DNA of 64,000 bases, from positions 558,001 through 622,000 of the forward strand of contig CADCXA010000021.1 of assembly GCA_902806565.1 (NCBI GenBank). Reading direction: 5' to 3'. Shown piece after piece: positions 33,964 through 46,450 of the stretch. The number at the start of each line of letters is the position of its first letter. Position 1 is the first letter of the stretch. The notes below the pieces were generated by a model that searched no databases, had not been told where the DNA came from, and saw only the letters and a program-made list of their open reading frames with translations. Made by a program: the position numbers and the translations under genes. Origin of the DNA: Hypoxylon rubiginosum. Its lineage: Eukaryota > Ascomycota > Sordariomycetes > Xylariales > Hypoxylaceae.

Positions 33964-34659
33964 GAAGCGGTCTAGAATCTTGCGTTGGCACATAGGCACA
34001 AAGCCAACGGGCTTGCGTGTAGGTTTGAGGCTGTGCAGGGTCAAATGGCCTGGGGCCATGATCCTGTTCTCCGCCGCTCGCTTGCGATAATTGGCGAGAT
34101 TTGCAACTTCCCACGAACCAAAGTTGATTAGGTAGCAAAAGAAGAGAAAAAGAAGAAGAAGAAAAGGCCCGACAATCTCCCGCGCGCGTGTTTTTGTTAC
34201 TTGGGTAGGTTTAGGGAGGTGTCATGTTTTATAAATCCAATGTGGCGGAGTTGTAGGATAGGTGGGAGACGTAGGATAGGTCGCATAGTCCCTACCTAAT
34301 GTACATGTGCATAGGGACCTGGCAGTCTGGGAATGTTAGGTATGGTCCATGGGTGTATGGATGTGTGGATGTGACGATCTTTAGGCAGTCAAGACTCAAG
34401 GCAAGGCAAGTTCAGGGTTGATATATGTAATACTGCATCTTGCATTAGTGGGGTTGCCGCCTCATAGGCTACATAATACATGTCAGCATGTACCTAGCAC
34501 CCTACATCAATCTCATTGTCAGAATTTAATATTGTATTGTATTGTGATACCTTTTTAATCATCTACATACACATATTCAACCGAACGGAGATTAGGGGAT
34601 TGGTTTGAGCTTTCCAAACGCCAACTTCAATCTCGCCTCTTTCAGGCTCCCTCTCTTCT

Positions 34660-34695
34660 CTTTCGTCTTTCGTCTTTCGCCTTTCGCCTTTCGCC
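34660..34695. repeat. CTTTCGT/CTTTCGC 7-bp tandem repeat
   Basis: About five 7-bp units lie roughly 480 bp upstream of the VHS-GAT start, inside a pyrimidine-rich promoter-like region. Confidence 0.8.
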
Positions 34696-35170
34696 CTCTC
34701 CAATCGTGACCTGGTACCAAGGCTGAAACGCCGCAATAAACTGGTCACGCAGTCACGGCACCAATTTCTCATCCGCTCATCCATTCGCATTTCGTCCTTT
34801 TTCAACTCTCCCATCGTCATTCTGCAGTTCTCCCGTTTCCATCATCCCCCCGTCCCTCTCCAAATCGTCCAACTCGACTTTACTCGCCAGCTCGCGGTCA
34901 CGTCTCCAAACTTGCATTTTGCAACTAACACAAATCACAAATTCTTATGTGTATGACGATACTAGAATTAGAACTTTTAACAGTCGCCTAGCCTCACTGC
35001 CTGATTCAGAATCCACTCATCTCTACAAGGACGCCAAGTCTACCTATAGGCTCCTACGTGTACCAACTGGTGGCAAGGCAGTTCTGCCTACAACAATTTA
35101 CTTCTCGTCCCATTCTACATGGTCGTTTCGAAGCACATGCGCAACTAGAAAGACAGCAAATAGAAGCGAA

Positions 35171-36830
35171 ATGAAGTCGCTTAGGATGAGCAAGGTGCTT
35201 GGCACCATTAAAAAGAAGAGATCCAATGCTAGTAATGGTGTGTTCCAAGTCTAACCTTGAAGTTTGGCATGCGTAGCCCGTGGAGGCCTGCGTCGCTTTA
35301 CACTTTTGTTACTAATACCGTTCAAGGCCGAGGCACATCTGTCCCTACCGAAGGAGAGAGTCCAGAGGCGACGGCTACCCGCTGTGTGGTGCGTTTGCGC
35401 CTACAACATCCCCAATTCCTCGCAGAATCCTGACTTGTCTCAATAGAAATCCTTCTGCGAATCCGACTCGAGCAATGCCGGAGACGAAGTCCTCTTTCTA
35501 CCCCCTATCGTCGATGCCGCCGAGTCGTCCCCTGCTGCCGCTGCCGAATGCGCGCGCCTCACTCGAAAATATCTGAAGAAGGACTATTGGACGAAGCCTT
35601 CGTACCAGTACAATGCTATTATGCTCATCCGCATCCTTGCCGACAACCCGGGCCAAACGTTTACTAGAAACTTAGACCAGAAGTTTACCGACACTACCAA
35701 GGAACTGCTGAAATCGGTTCGTGACCCGAGTGTGCGACAGATGATGATGGAAACACTGGATTTCTTTGAGAACACCAAGTCGTACGACGAGGGCTTGGCA
35801 CTCCTAATTGGGATGTGGAAGAAGGAAAAGGACAGGGTGCAGCGCCAATTCGGAGTACGTTGAGACCTGCTTCTTTTATTTTCTGTTGGATTTTATGTTG
35901 ACACTTACCAACCAGGGGAATGCCGTTCAGCCTCCCGTACCACGTACCCTAAACGCGCCACCGTTCAACCCGCATTCTCAGAACTACTTCGCGAGAAGCC
36001 ATTCGAATCGCCGACTTCCCGACCCCGTCGAATTGGCTGGTAGGTTGGAGGAAGCGCGGACGTCGGCAAAGCTATTGCACCAAGTGGTTACCAACACGCC
36101 ACCTGTCGAAGTCCTCAGCAATGACCTGATCAAGGAATTTGCCGACCGCTGCACAAGCGCAAGCCGAAGCATTCAGATGTACATGACTGCCGAGGATCCC
36201 TCTCCTGATAATGACACTATGGAGGCCCTGATCGACACCAACGAACAGCTTCAGGCGTCGCTGAGCTTGCATCAAAGGGCTATGCTAAACGCGAGGAAAC
36301 TCGTCGCTGTCATGGAGCCACCCCCGGAAGGAATGCATGCTCGTGAATCAGTGAGCCCCGAAGGGTCGGAGCGCAATGGTCATGGAAATGGGCTAGAACC
36401 ACCGCCCGTACCACGTCGTAGCAATTCAAACGGCAAGGGCAAGGCAAGGGAATATGAGCCATCCACAGCAGGGCCGTCGAGAACGCACACCCCTGGTATT
36501 GAGGAAGACCCATTTAAAGATCCCGAGCCCGAGTCTTCGAGATCGGACTCCCATGCTGCTGGAGGCTCGGGATCCGGGACTGGCGTATCCTCGAACTATC
36601 TTGGCGACCAGCGGTTAGCATTTGAACCCTTCCATCCAGGCTTCGAGAGTACGCCCAGTTACCTAAATAGACAAGAGAGCGCCCTGGGCAAGGAAACCAT
36701 GCATGGGGCCACGGGTACCACGGCACCGGACGCGCGAGGCTCTCGCACCGACGATGACAGTAATAACAGCGATATCTACGACATTACGCCTGCAAACACG
36801 AAGCAGAAGGAGCCAATCTACCGGTATTGA
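35171..36830 (+). CDS. VHS-GAT domain trafficking adaptor (Lsb5/TOM1-like)
   Basis: Exons are 35171-35237, 35327-35388, 35447-35854 and 35916-36830, giving about 483 residues. All joins keep frame. Intron 1 ends in AAG rather than the usual CAG/TAG, yet the phase-1 join and the resulting GTSVPTEGESPEATATRCV leading into KSFCESDSSNAGDEV support it. A VHS-like helical domain covers about residues 35-185 (RKYLKKDYWTKPSYQYNAIMLIRILADN, then QMMMETLDFFENTKSYDEGLALLIGMW). A GAT-like three-helix region lies near 215-310 (VELAGRLEEARTSAKLLHQVV, LIKEFADRCTSASRSIQMYM, ALIDTNEQLQASLSLHQRAM). The tail is disordered and acidic/Pro-rich. Such proteins bind ubiquitinated or clathrin-associated cargo in endosomal sorting, and yeast Lsb5 binds Las17. 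Family-level function is inferred. Confidence 0.88.
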
Positions 36831-38768
36831 TCAGTATCTTGGAGGATTGCATATGCGCATTTTCCCGTTAAAAGCATCTGTAACGAGTTTGATTTTGATG
36901 AAGCGATGGGACTATGGTAGTGGAAGCAAGTTTTGAAGACCTGCGTGTCTCTCGTGCTTTCATATCCATCTGTTTGTTGATGATGTTAGCTTTTTACTTT
37001 CTTTTTTCGAACGAGATTCCCCCAAATTCAGAACCGTTACTTGTTGTTCCTGGTTATCACTATATTTGATTATCACATTTACTTGCCTGACTGAGGTGCT
37101 AATCGTACATTTCGAATTATGTCTAAGTGATATCCTCGTGAAGGACAGTCCTAAATGGACAGTGGCCTCTTAGGATCGGTTTCGAAAGCCTAAGAAAGTC
37201 AAACTCAATCTAGCGATGCTCACCTGGCCATAGGGATAAATACGAAAACGCGGCAGTCGAAATTATGTATTCAGATTTACATAGATACTCTCCGAGAATA
37301 AAGAGGGCCGACGCGACTAGCGACAAGCTTACAGACATCTTAACTAAATATTTACTGAGAGCTCTCCGAGAATTGAGATATGAACGCAAGCTTGATGAAT
37401 GAGCGGCGGTCGGGGTTCCAGCCATCTCCGTTTGCCATTTCTAACCAAGTTTAATATACGCGCGGGGGCATCAGCTGAAGAGTTCGGCGCGGAGCTACGC
37501 AGGAGCTAAAGTGACGATCCCATTTTCCTAACGCGCTACACAGCATCCGATCGACATAGTGGGGGAGGACGTGAGCCCGGCGCGGCTAAAGTTGCCGTCA
37601 TGGTGCGAATACTATCATAGTATCATATGTGCTAGAGACATATTTTGGAGGGGATTATGACCTACGAATTACTTTAACTTGAAGGCGGTGAATATATGCC
37701 AATGGGAAGTTGTATGTAGCGTAGCGAATGGTAACTCAGAATTCATCTTTTCATCGTGATTAACCCCGCAAAAAGAAAACGGCGGCCGAGCCTCAAGACG
37801 CAATTGTTGCGATTGGTCGAGGGGCGGCCAAAGCCGAGCCGAACCCCTTCTGGTGGGTCTTAGCGGCCGGCGGGGCGGGTGTGCGATCCGTCGATTTATC
37901 CACTTACCGCTTTGACTTTGTTGAGTCTTTCCAATGTTGTTTAGATCTTTCATCTTTTGCTCGCTGGTTCGGGTCTGTTTCAACTCGCTCATCAGTGGGT
38001 TTAAAGACTCGGGTTAAGCTCGCCTGGTCAGATTGGTGTAGTATATGAGATGCGACATGTCAGATGCCAGACGCCAGACACTGCAGACGCCAGATGCTAG
38101 CCACACTTTGCACCCCAGATAGCTTCAGACCCACTACCTATATGCGCATACTATAGTATAGGTATCTTAGGTACGCCGTCTCTGCTAGTCCGCTCTTAAG
38201 CCTTGCTACTTTAAACTCGAGCTTCGTTCTCAGTCTTCTATGTATCAAGATTCAAACCCCATAGCACAATGCATTTGTTTATATGTATTTGTCTATTAAC
38301 TTTGCAATTTATCGTACCTTGAATTTTTACATCCCTCGTCTGGGGTAAGTAAGTGCTTACCTAGTCTTTTTGCTGTGTTTTATGTAAGCTGGCGGCTATT
38401 GGACGAAACTTTACAATGATATTACTCATCTCTTAACGTCCGACAGTCCTAGCACGAGATCTCCCAGCTCCTCTTTCCTACGTAGAAGCTGACTACAGAT
38501 CGAATTCCTTCAATCCCCAATCGTTTTCTATTGTCCGATAAGCAAGTATGATAAGGGATCTATCACGTTGGTTACACAGCTAAACGAGGCGTCGCGTCCT
38601 TCTCCGGTGGGGTTTGCTCACCCATCAGCCACCTATTCACCAAAGTGGACTGACTGTATCAACTTCTCAACTTGCTTGTATATGAACACGACCTCCTCCT
38701 TGGAAGCCTAACCTTTCCATTACTGTATCTCCATCCTCTCCTACTTCCCCAATTGATTCTTTTCTGTG
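36831..38768. other. Intergenic region, no supported gene
   Basis: About 1.9 kb without a recognisable gene. A minus-strand ATG frame of 107 codons (37669-37992) lacks family resemblance and is not called. The segment near 38055-38110 repeats CCAGA-containing words. Pyrimidine-rich DNA from about 38640 is the likely promoter of the following gene. Confidence 0.55.
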
Positions 38769-39824
38769 ATGGACTCCTTGTATTTTGATACGTTCGACGC
38801 CTTACCGGACGTCGATTCTCCACCGGAGGCCGAGACCAGCGACTCGTTTTGCACCGATCACGACGACGTCCCTTGCATCAAATGCCGGAAGAGAAAAGAC
38901 GGCAAGCTGTGCCGGAAATGCCATCTTCGCATTCACGGCAATTCTGGAAGGCCCTCCAAGTCACCACTTGAACTCGCATCTACTAGCCAACGCCCGGACC
39001 GGTCCGACAGCAGTGACGTGACCGCGGGCGCGCTAGATACGTTCGGACTCTCTAAGCTGACAGTACCGCGACAGTCGTCATCGACTAGTTCGCGCGTAGA
39101 AGACGAGAAACCCCGCGAGACAAGCTGCTGGGTTACCAGCGCCTTGGGACAATGGGTTCAGTATGATACCCCACAAACTCGGCCTAGGACAAGCTCGATA
39201 GACCGGATATGCCATTGTTCTCGATCTCGTCCCTGCGCAAGATGCCAGAATGCGCCATACCAATCCAGTAGGCGGAGGGCGTGGGAGGAGCACGACCCCT
39301 TTACTACAAAGTCTCAAAGGGATGTCGTGAACGTGGAAGAAAAGGTCCTCTATGAGAGCACGAGCTGGGAATTCGGCAATGGATATACACATACACATAC
39401 ACATACACATACGCATACGCATACAAATACTCACACACATACTCATACACATACGAAATCTGTCGTCAGAACCCATCATCGGGAACCGTTCAATCCTCGT
39501 CGCGTCGAGGTCCTGAGGCCGGAGGTGCATCTCAGAAAATCGCAGCGGCACATGACCGAGATCTGGTCCTACGCTTCCGGCAGGCGGCTCTCGAGGTGGC
39601 CCGTAGAGTTCTACGTGATGCCGCTTTGCGGGACATTAACGTGGCCCCACGGCTGTAGGGTATCTCTCGGGCCAGGGAGCCTCTACCTTGACGGTTATCT
39701 CAGCCGCCTCTGGACTATGCTCGCCGCGTGGATCACTGGGAAATATGAGCAATTAGCGGTGTCTACCCGGAGGGTACTTGGACTCCGCGATATTCGTAAC
39801 CAGATACCGGAGGAGCTGGATTAG
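38769..39824 (+). pseudogene. Cysteine-rich fungal protein, probably disrupted
   Basis: The ATG at 38769 opens a frame of about 351 codons. The N-terminal part looks genuine. It has an acidic start, then CIKCRKRKDGKLCRKC (a C-x2-C-x8-C-x2-C pattern suggesting zinc binding) and later CHCSRSRPCARC. A (CACATA)n microsatellite at 39386-39455 then encodes a Thr-His run. After it the frame still has no stop, but a different frame (39470 to about 39652) reads more like protein, with amphipathic helix content such as RQAALEVARRVLRDAALRDI, before a stop. Further on, the original frame again looks more natural. This patchwork suggests frameshifts or unrecognised introns. The gene is the last before the AT-rich block. 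I do not recognise the family, and intact coding is possible if unusual splicing removes the repeat. Confidence 0.5.
39386..39455. repeat. (CACATA)n hexanucleotide microsatellite within an open frame
   Basis: About eleven imperfect 6-bp units, with CGCATA and CTCATA variants, encode alternating Thr-His in the plus frame. Length changes by whole units would keep the frame. Confidence 0.9.
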
Positions 39825-40276
39825 GTGACGTTGCGGTGCAGGATCGCCTAGATGGCGAGCCTTATTTAGCGTGGAGAGAGACGGGTTTGAACGCGGCTAC
39901 TCAGGACGTTATATTCCTGGCTAGCATTAATCGAATTTGGTTTATGAGCGATGTATCGACTATAAGCACCCAGAGAAAGCGTAGCGCAATCCTCTGTCTA
40001 ATTATCTCGAGTGTCTGGAATGAAAACTTGGAATTTAGCACTTCTTCCTACCGAATCTTTGGGATTGGAACATCACTATCCTCTCATATTGGTATTTATG
40101 TGATTACCGGGTTTTTCATAGGTGGTACTGTAAGTAAAGCTCTCCAGCCTACATGTCTCGTGCTAACACTAGCTTGTAGGTATCCTATACCCGCGGGCCG
40201 CATGGCTGTGGCCATGGTATCACAAATATGGCCTCGAATTGAGAGTTCATCGAATAGGGGGAAGCGCGTTGAATGA
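39825..40276 (+). pseudogene. Open remnant next to the AT-rich boundary
   Basis: A stop-free stretch ends at 40276. It starts with GTG at 39836 and contains a hydrophobic run (SSHIGIYVITGFFIGGT). It could be the decayed 3' part of the preceding gene or of a separate membrane protein. There is no ATG near the 5' end, and a GTAAGT...TGTAG intron-like segment lies at about 40131-40179. No family is recognised. Confidence 0.3.
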
Positions 40277-40634
40277 GATGAAGGCTAACAGCGTTAGGAA
40301 ATGAAATAGTGCGATGGCACGCGCCAGACGGACCAAGAGGGTTCGGTCAAAAGAGCTACTACATAGGGGTAGGGTTCTCCAGAGATCGTTAAACCGCTAT
40401 TGCGCACTACTACCTGCCACCTCTCCGCCCGCTCCGTCGCGCAAATATTATGTACACCTCGCAAGATAAGGGTCTCGAATACCAAGGGTAAACCATCGAG
40501 AGGTTGGACAGCTGATCAGTGAATGATATGTTTGATGGCTTCTTAGATAGTTAGTTGTTTAACTCTTTCTCACGTATTTTCCCACTAGCTGCGCAACCCG
40601 GCCATGCAAGCACAGCCAGGAGGGAAGCTGTGGG
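40277..40634. other. Unique-sequence flank before the AT-rich block
   Basis: Ordinary base composition continues right up to about 40634, with no gene seen. There is no gradual rise in A/T before the switch. Confidence 0.65.
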
Positions 40635-43600
40635 TTTTTTTTTTTAGATTATATAAGTATTTTATCATCACACCATATTAACTTTACGTAATTTAAATTA
40701 ATTAAAATTTATTTATAAATTTATAAAAATATAAAATAAAAATTATAAAACTAGTATTTAATTATTAAGTTTATTATTTTTTATTAAAATTTTTTATTAA
40801 TTTATATTATTTTTTTTTAATTAATATATTTATATTAATTATTTTATTTATATTTTATATTTTATATTTATATTTATATTTATTTTTTTTAAACTTTTAT
40901 TTAAATTTTATTATTTTTTTTCTTAGAAATTTTTTAATTAATAAATTTTTTTTTTTAATTATTAAAATATTATTATATTTATATTTATTAAAATTTTATT
41001 TATTATTAATTTAAATATTATTATTATTATTAATAAAATTATTAAATAATAAAACTAAATTAATATTTAATTTAAATATAATATTATTAAATATAAATTT
41101 AAATTATTTAATTTTAATATAAATTAAAATTAATATTAATTTTATATATTTTATTTTTAGTTTTTTATTAATTTTAAATTTTTTTTTATAATTATTATTA
41201 TTAATTATTAATTTTAATTTATTTTATTTTTATATAATAAAGGTTTTTTTATAAAATTAATAATAAATATTAAAATTATTATTATTAAATTTTAAATTTA
41301 AATTTAAAAAGTTTTTTTTTAAAGCTAAAAAATAATATTTATAATTATTTTTTAATTGTTAATTTTTTAACTTTAAGTTTTTTAATTTTAAGCTTTTTAA
41401 TTATTAATTTTTTTTTTATTTTTTCTTTTTTTTTTTAATTATTTATTTTTAATATTTCTATTTATAGTTTATATATTTTAATTAAAATTTTTAATAGTTT
41501 TTATTTATAATATTTATTTTTTTAAAGTTTTATTAATAATAAATTAAACTTTTAATTTTTTATCGTTTTTTTATTTTTAAATAATAAAATTATTTTATTA
41601 TATATTAAACTTTAAATAAAATATATAAATATATATTAAAAAAATGTTTTTAAAATAAAATAATATTTAATATTATTATTAAATAATAAAAGGTTATTTT
41701 AAAGAATTTATTTAAATTTTATATATAAATTAACAATTAAAATTATAATAATTTTATTATAAAACTATTTTAAAAAACTATAAAAATATATATAATTAAA
41801 AAACACATATTTAATATATATAATTAACCTTTTAATTAAATATATATATTATTTAATAATTAAAAATCTTATTTATTTAAAAATTAAAAAACTATATATA
41901 AATAATAATATATAATTTTTAATTAATTAAAAACTATAAAATAATAAAATAATTATATTAATAAAACCTTTTATAATTTAAATTTAATTAATAACAAAAA
42001 AAATAACATATTAAAAACAATAAAAAAAAAAGTTTTTTATAATAACTTAATTAATTAGGAATAATAAAATAAAAAGTTTTAAATAAAAATTATTAACTTA
42101 AAATTTTAAAAATATATTAATTTTATAAAAACATTAAAATAATTAAAAAAGTTATTTTAGTTAAATATTAATAACTATTTAAAAAAAACTTAATAAATAA
42201 CACGAAATTTATTAAATAATAATTCTTAAATTATAATAAATAAAAGTTAAAAAAAATAAATTAAAATAAATAAAAAATTTATAAATTTAATAAAAATAAT
42301 AAAAACAAATAAAGCTATATATAAAAAAAATTAAACCTTTTATAATTATAATTATAAAATCTATTAAACTTATTAATAAATAATTAAAAAACTAAAAAAC
42401 TAAATTATTAATTTTATATTTTTAAATTATTAAAATATATATTTTAATTTAATAAATATTTTATATAAGTAATATAAAAAATTATTTATTATTAATAAAA
42501 TATATAATAATTAATTAAAACTATAAGCTTAAAAATAATATAAAAAAATAATATAATAACTAATAAAAATATTTAAAAACTTTAAAATATAAATAATTAA
42601 ATAAAAATTAATTATTATAAATATAAAAGTAAAAAACTTTATAAATATTATTAATAGTTAATTATTAATAAAAGATTTTAAAGTTATATTTAATAATATT
42701 TTAAATAACTAAATAACTAATTATAAACTATTAAATATTAATAAAATTAAAAATAATATATTTAATTATTTAAATATAATAATTATTTTATATAAATATA
42801 TATTTTTATAACTAATTTTTATATAACTTTATTTTATAAAAAAAGTATTTATTATTTAATTTAATAATATAAAATTTAATTATAATAAAAACTTAAATAT
42901 TAAGCTAGGAAAAAAAAAAAAACGCCACTTTTAAACCTTTTAATTAATTAAAATAAAATAAAAATAATAAAAGTTATAATAAATTATAAAGTTAAAATAA
43001 TTTAAATAAATAAGTTAAGTTAATTAAAAAAAAATAAGTTAATATATTTATTAATTACTTATAAAAAACTAATATTTTATATTTAACTTATTATAATTAT
43101 TATAAAATTTTTAACTATTAATATATTATAAAAAATAAAACTTTAAAAAATTAAACCTTAAATTTTACTGTAAAAAAAATAATTAAATATAAAATAATTA
43201 AAAATAATATATTTATTAAACTAGTTAAAAAAATAAAAAAAAAATTATTTATATAAAATAAGGATTAATTAATTTAAATAATTAAAAGAATAAAAAAAAT
43301 ATTTTTAACTTTATAAGTTATATTTAAAATTAATATTTATTTTTTAAAAAACTTAATAATTTTAAACTTAAAAACCATTATTTATATTTTTAATTAATTT
43401 AACTAATTTTTATTATATTAAATAATATATATTAAAGATATAATTTTTATAAAAAACTTAATTATATTTATATAAAAATATAAAAAAATAAATATATATT
43501 TAAAAAATCTAAAAAAAAATAAAATTTTTATAATTATAAAATATAATATATTATAAAAAATTTATATATAATATAATATTATTAAAGTTTTTAAAAAAAA

Positions 43601-44970
43601 TAAAATATTAATAAAACTATAAAAATATAAATAATTATTTATAAAAAAAAAATAATTTTATTTTAAATATTATTATTAATAAATAAAATTAATATATTTT
43701 AAAAGATTTTTTTAAGAACTTTATTAATTACTTATTTTATATAAAAAATATTAAATTTAATAGTTAAATAAAATAACTTTTAAATATAATAATTAATAAA
43801 TTATAATATTTATAATTTAATTATTTAAAATTAAAAGCTTTTAATTATATAATTAATTACTTTTAAAAAATAAAAATTAAAAAGTTTAATTTAATTAAAA
43901 AAACCAATTAAATTATTATAATAAAATATAATATATATAACTATAAAAAAACTAAAAAACTTAATTATTATAAGTATTATAAATAATTAAATAAGTTAAA
44001 TAAATATTTAATTATTAATTTTTATAATTTAAAAATAAACTTTTAAAAATATTAATATATAATATTAATTATTAATAAATATATAAAATAAGTTTAAAAC
44101 TTTTATTTTAAAACTTATATTTTAAATTTAATTATTAAAATTTTAAACTAAATATTTAAAATTATTTAAAAATAATATTAACTTAATACTAGTTTTTTAA
44201 GCTACTTATTTTATAGGTAGCTAAATTATATCTTTTAAATAAATTATTACTTAATAATTTACAGTTTTAATTAATTTTGTTTAATACTAAATAATTTATC
44301 TTTTTATAATAATTATATTATATATAATTTATTTAGTTTATATTATTTGTAACCTGTTTTTTATAAATAGTTATAACTAATTATATTTCTTAGTTTTTTT
44401 TACTTTTTTATAATATTTTTAAGTTCTTTTTATTTTTTTTTTATTTTATTTTTTAACTTTTATTTACCGTATATAAAAAACAATATTATATTTAAATTTT
44501 TAGTATTTTTAGTTTTTTATTAATACTAATAATTTTTTATTAACTTTATTTATAGTTATTTTATTTTAAATAAAACTTTTTTAAAATTTATAGTTTTTAA
44601 AAACCACTTTTATATATAATATTATAATACTTTATATTTATTTAAATTATACGGTTTTAATCACTTACTTTTAATTTTTATAAATTTTAGTTATATATTT
44701 AAATTTATTAATATATTAATCTCTTATTTATTTTATATTAAAAAAAATTAATTAAACCTTAAAATAACTAATATAAACTTATTATAACTAATTTATATTT
44801 AGTAAAATTTTTTAAAAATCTTATATTAATTAATTTATTAATTTTAATTAAAGTCTCGCTTTTTTTTTAATTATTAATTTTATCGCTAGGTTTTAATAGT
44901 TTTTTACAAGTTTTTATTATTACTTAAAATATCATATACCTATAATAATACCGATTATTTAATTTATATT

Positions 44971-45096
44971 AACTTGGAAACTATTTAAACCGATTTAAAA
45001 GTTATTTAAGCCGACTTAAAAGCTATTTATAGTAACTTAAAAGCTATTTATAATAACTTAAAAGCTATTTATAGCAACTTTAAAAAACTAGAAATG
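44971..45096 (+). repeat. 21-bp tandem array, fossil coiled-coil heptads
   Basis: Six consecutive 21-bp units start at 44971, 44992, 45013, 45034, 45055 and 45076. In the plus frame the later units read N/D-L-K-A-I-Y-S/N, which keeps hydrophobic residues at heptad positions a and d. The first two units each have TAA in place of one residue, as expected if CAA was mutated by RIP. The array is likely a remnant of a coiled-coil segment of a repeated element's protein. Confidence 0.75.
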
Positions 45097-46418
45097 TTTT
45101 TTACTGTGTTATTTTCTACGTTTTGTTAATTAAATAATAAACATATTTAAAATTAAACTGATAATAATAACTATAATAATTTTTAATTAAAAGCTAGTAA
45201 TTTTAACTAAGATATAATAACAACGTTTAATTAAACTTTTAATATTTATTTACACTTTTTAACTTTATATAATAATAATTTTACGTTACTTAATTTTATC
45301 CTTAAAAAACTTTTATTTAACTTTAAAAACAATTTTGATTATTAGTTATATTTAATTTAATATTTTAATTATATTAAAAAAATATATTTTAATAATAACT
45401 TTATAAATATAATTAATAATTTAAATATAAAATTTATTTTTTTTAAAACTAAATTATATTTTTTTTTAGTTTTTAATAACTAATAAAATTAATAACTTTT
45501 AGTTAAATAATATTTATTTTTTTAGATTTTTTATAAAAATTAAGTTAAATATTTTAAAAAAATTATATTAATTTTTATTAATATTAGTAACTATAAATAT
45601 ATATTTTTTAGTTTTTTATATTACTAATTATAAATTTTAATATCTTTTTAACTATTTATAAGTTTATAATTAATATTATTTTATCACTTAAAATAACTTA
45701 TAATTATTATAAAAAAAGTAACAGTATTTTTAACTATTATATAATTGTTTTTAATCGCTTTAATAAAACTTATATTAACTATTATTATAATAATAATAGT
45801 AATAAATATATTTATTAAACTAATATATTCTTTTTTTTTTTTTAATTTTCCTTGATTTTTCTTAATTAATATTAATTATAAGCAAATAATAATTAATATA
45901 TATATATATATATAAATATTAATAAACATATTAAAATTAAAAATGTTTTTATTATTATATAAATAATTTTATTATTACCGTTTTTATTAAAACTAGTTAA
46001 TAATAATAATTTTAAACTAATATTAATTAAATTTAAAACTTTTAAAAAAAATATTAATTATATTTATTTAATTATATTTATTATAAAAACTATAGTTATT
46101 TAAAATAAATATTAAAAATATTAAAATAAAACATTTTTACTTTTAACTGTTATTTTACAGTTTAAAATTATTATAAAGTTATTAGCTTTTTTTTTATAGT
46201 TTTAATTAACGGTATTTATAAGAATTTATAAAAATATAGTTTTAATTATAAAAAGATTTTTAAAATCTAATTAAATTTTTAATTTAAGGTAAAAAAAATA
46301 TATATTATATATATATAAATTTAATAATTTTTATTAATACTAATTAACGTTAAATTTTTATAAATAACTATATTATAATAAATATTTTTAAATTTAACTT
46401 TTTAATAAATATTTTTTT

Positions 46419-46423
<5 letters not shown>

Positions 46424-46449
<26 letters not shown>

Positions 46450-46450
46450 A
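46424..46450. repeat. (TA)n tract
   Basis: An uninterrupted TA dinucleotide run within the AT-rich block. Confidence 0.9.

Larger units (their letters stand above)
32565..35170. other. Intergenic region between ash1 and the VHS-GAT gene
   Basis: No supported gene in 2.6 kb. It contains an AGT/AGC trinucleotide tract at about 33927-33963, TACCTA-type words near 34290, and a 7-bp CTTTCGT/CTTTCGC tandem run at about 34660-34695. The stretch from about 34640 is pyrimidine-rich upstream DNA of the VHS gene. An open frame running into that gene from 34919 begins with TTG and is treated as leader before the ATG at 35171. Confidence 0.6.

Noticed and set aside
34919..35170. Upstream extension of the VHS-GAT first exon
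   Set aside because: The frame begins with TTG and has no ATG before 35171; the extension looks like 5' leader.
37669..37992. Minus-strand 107-codon ATG frame
   Set aside because: There is no recognisable domain, no support from introns or neighbours, and low-complexity basic composition. It is possible but not supportable.
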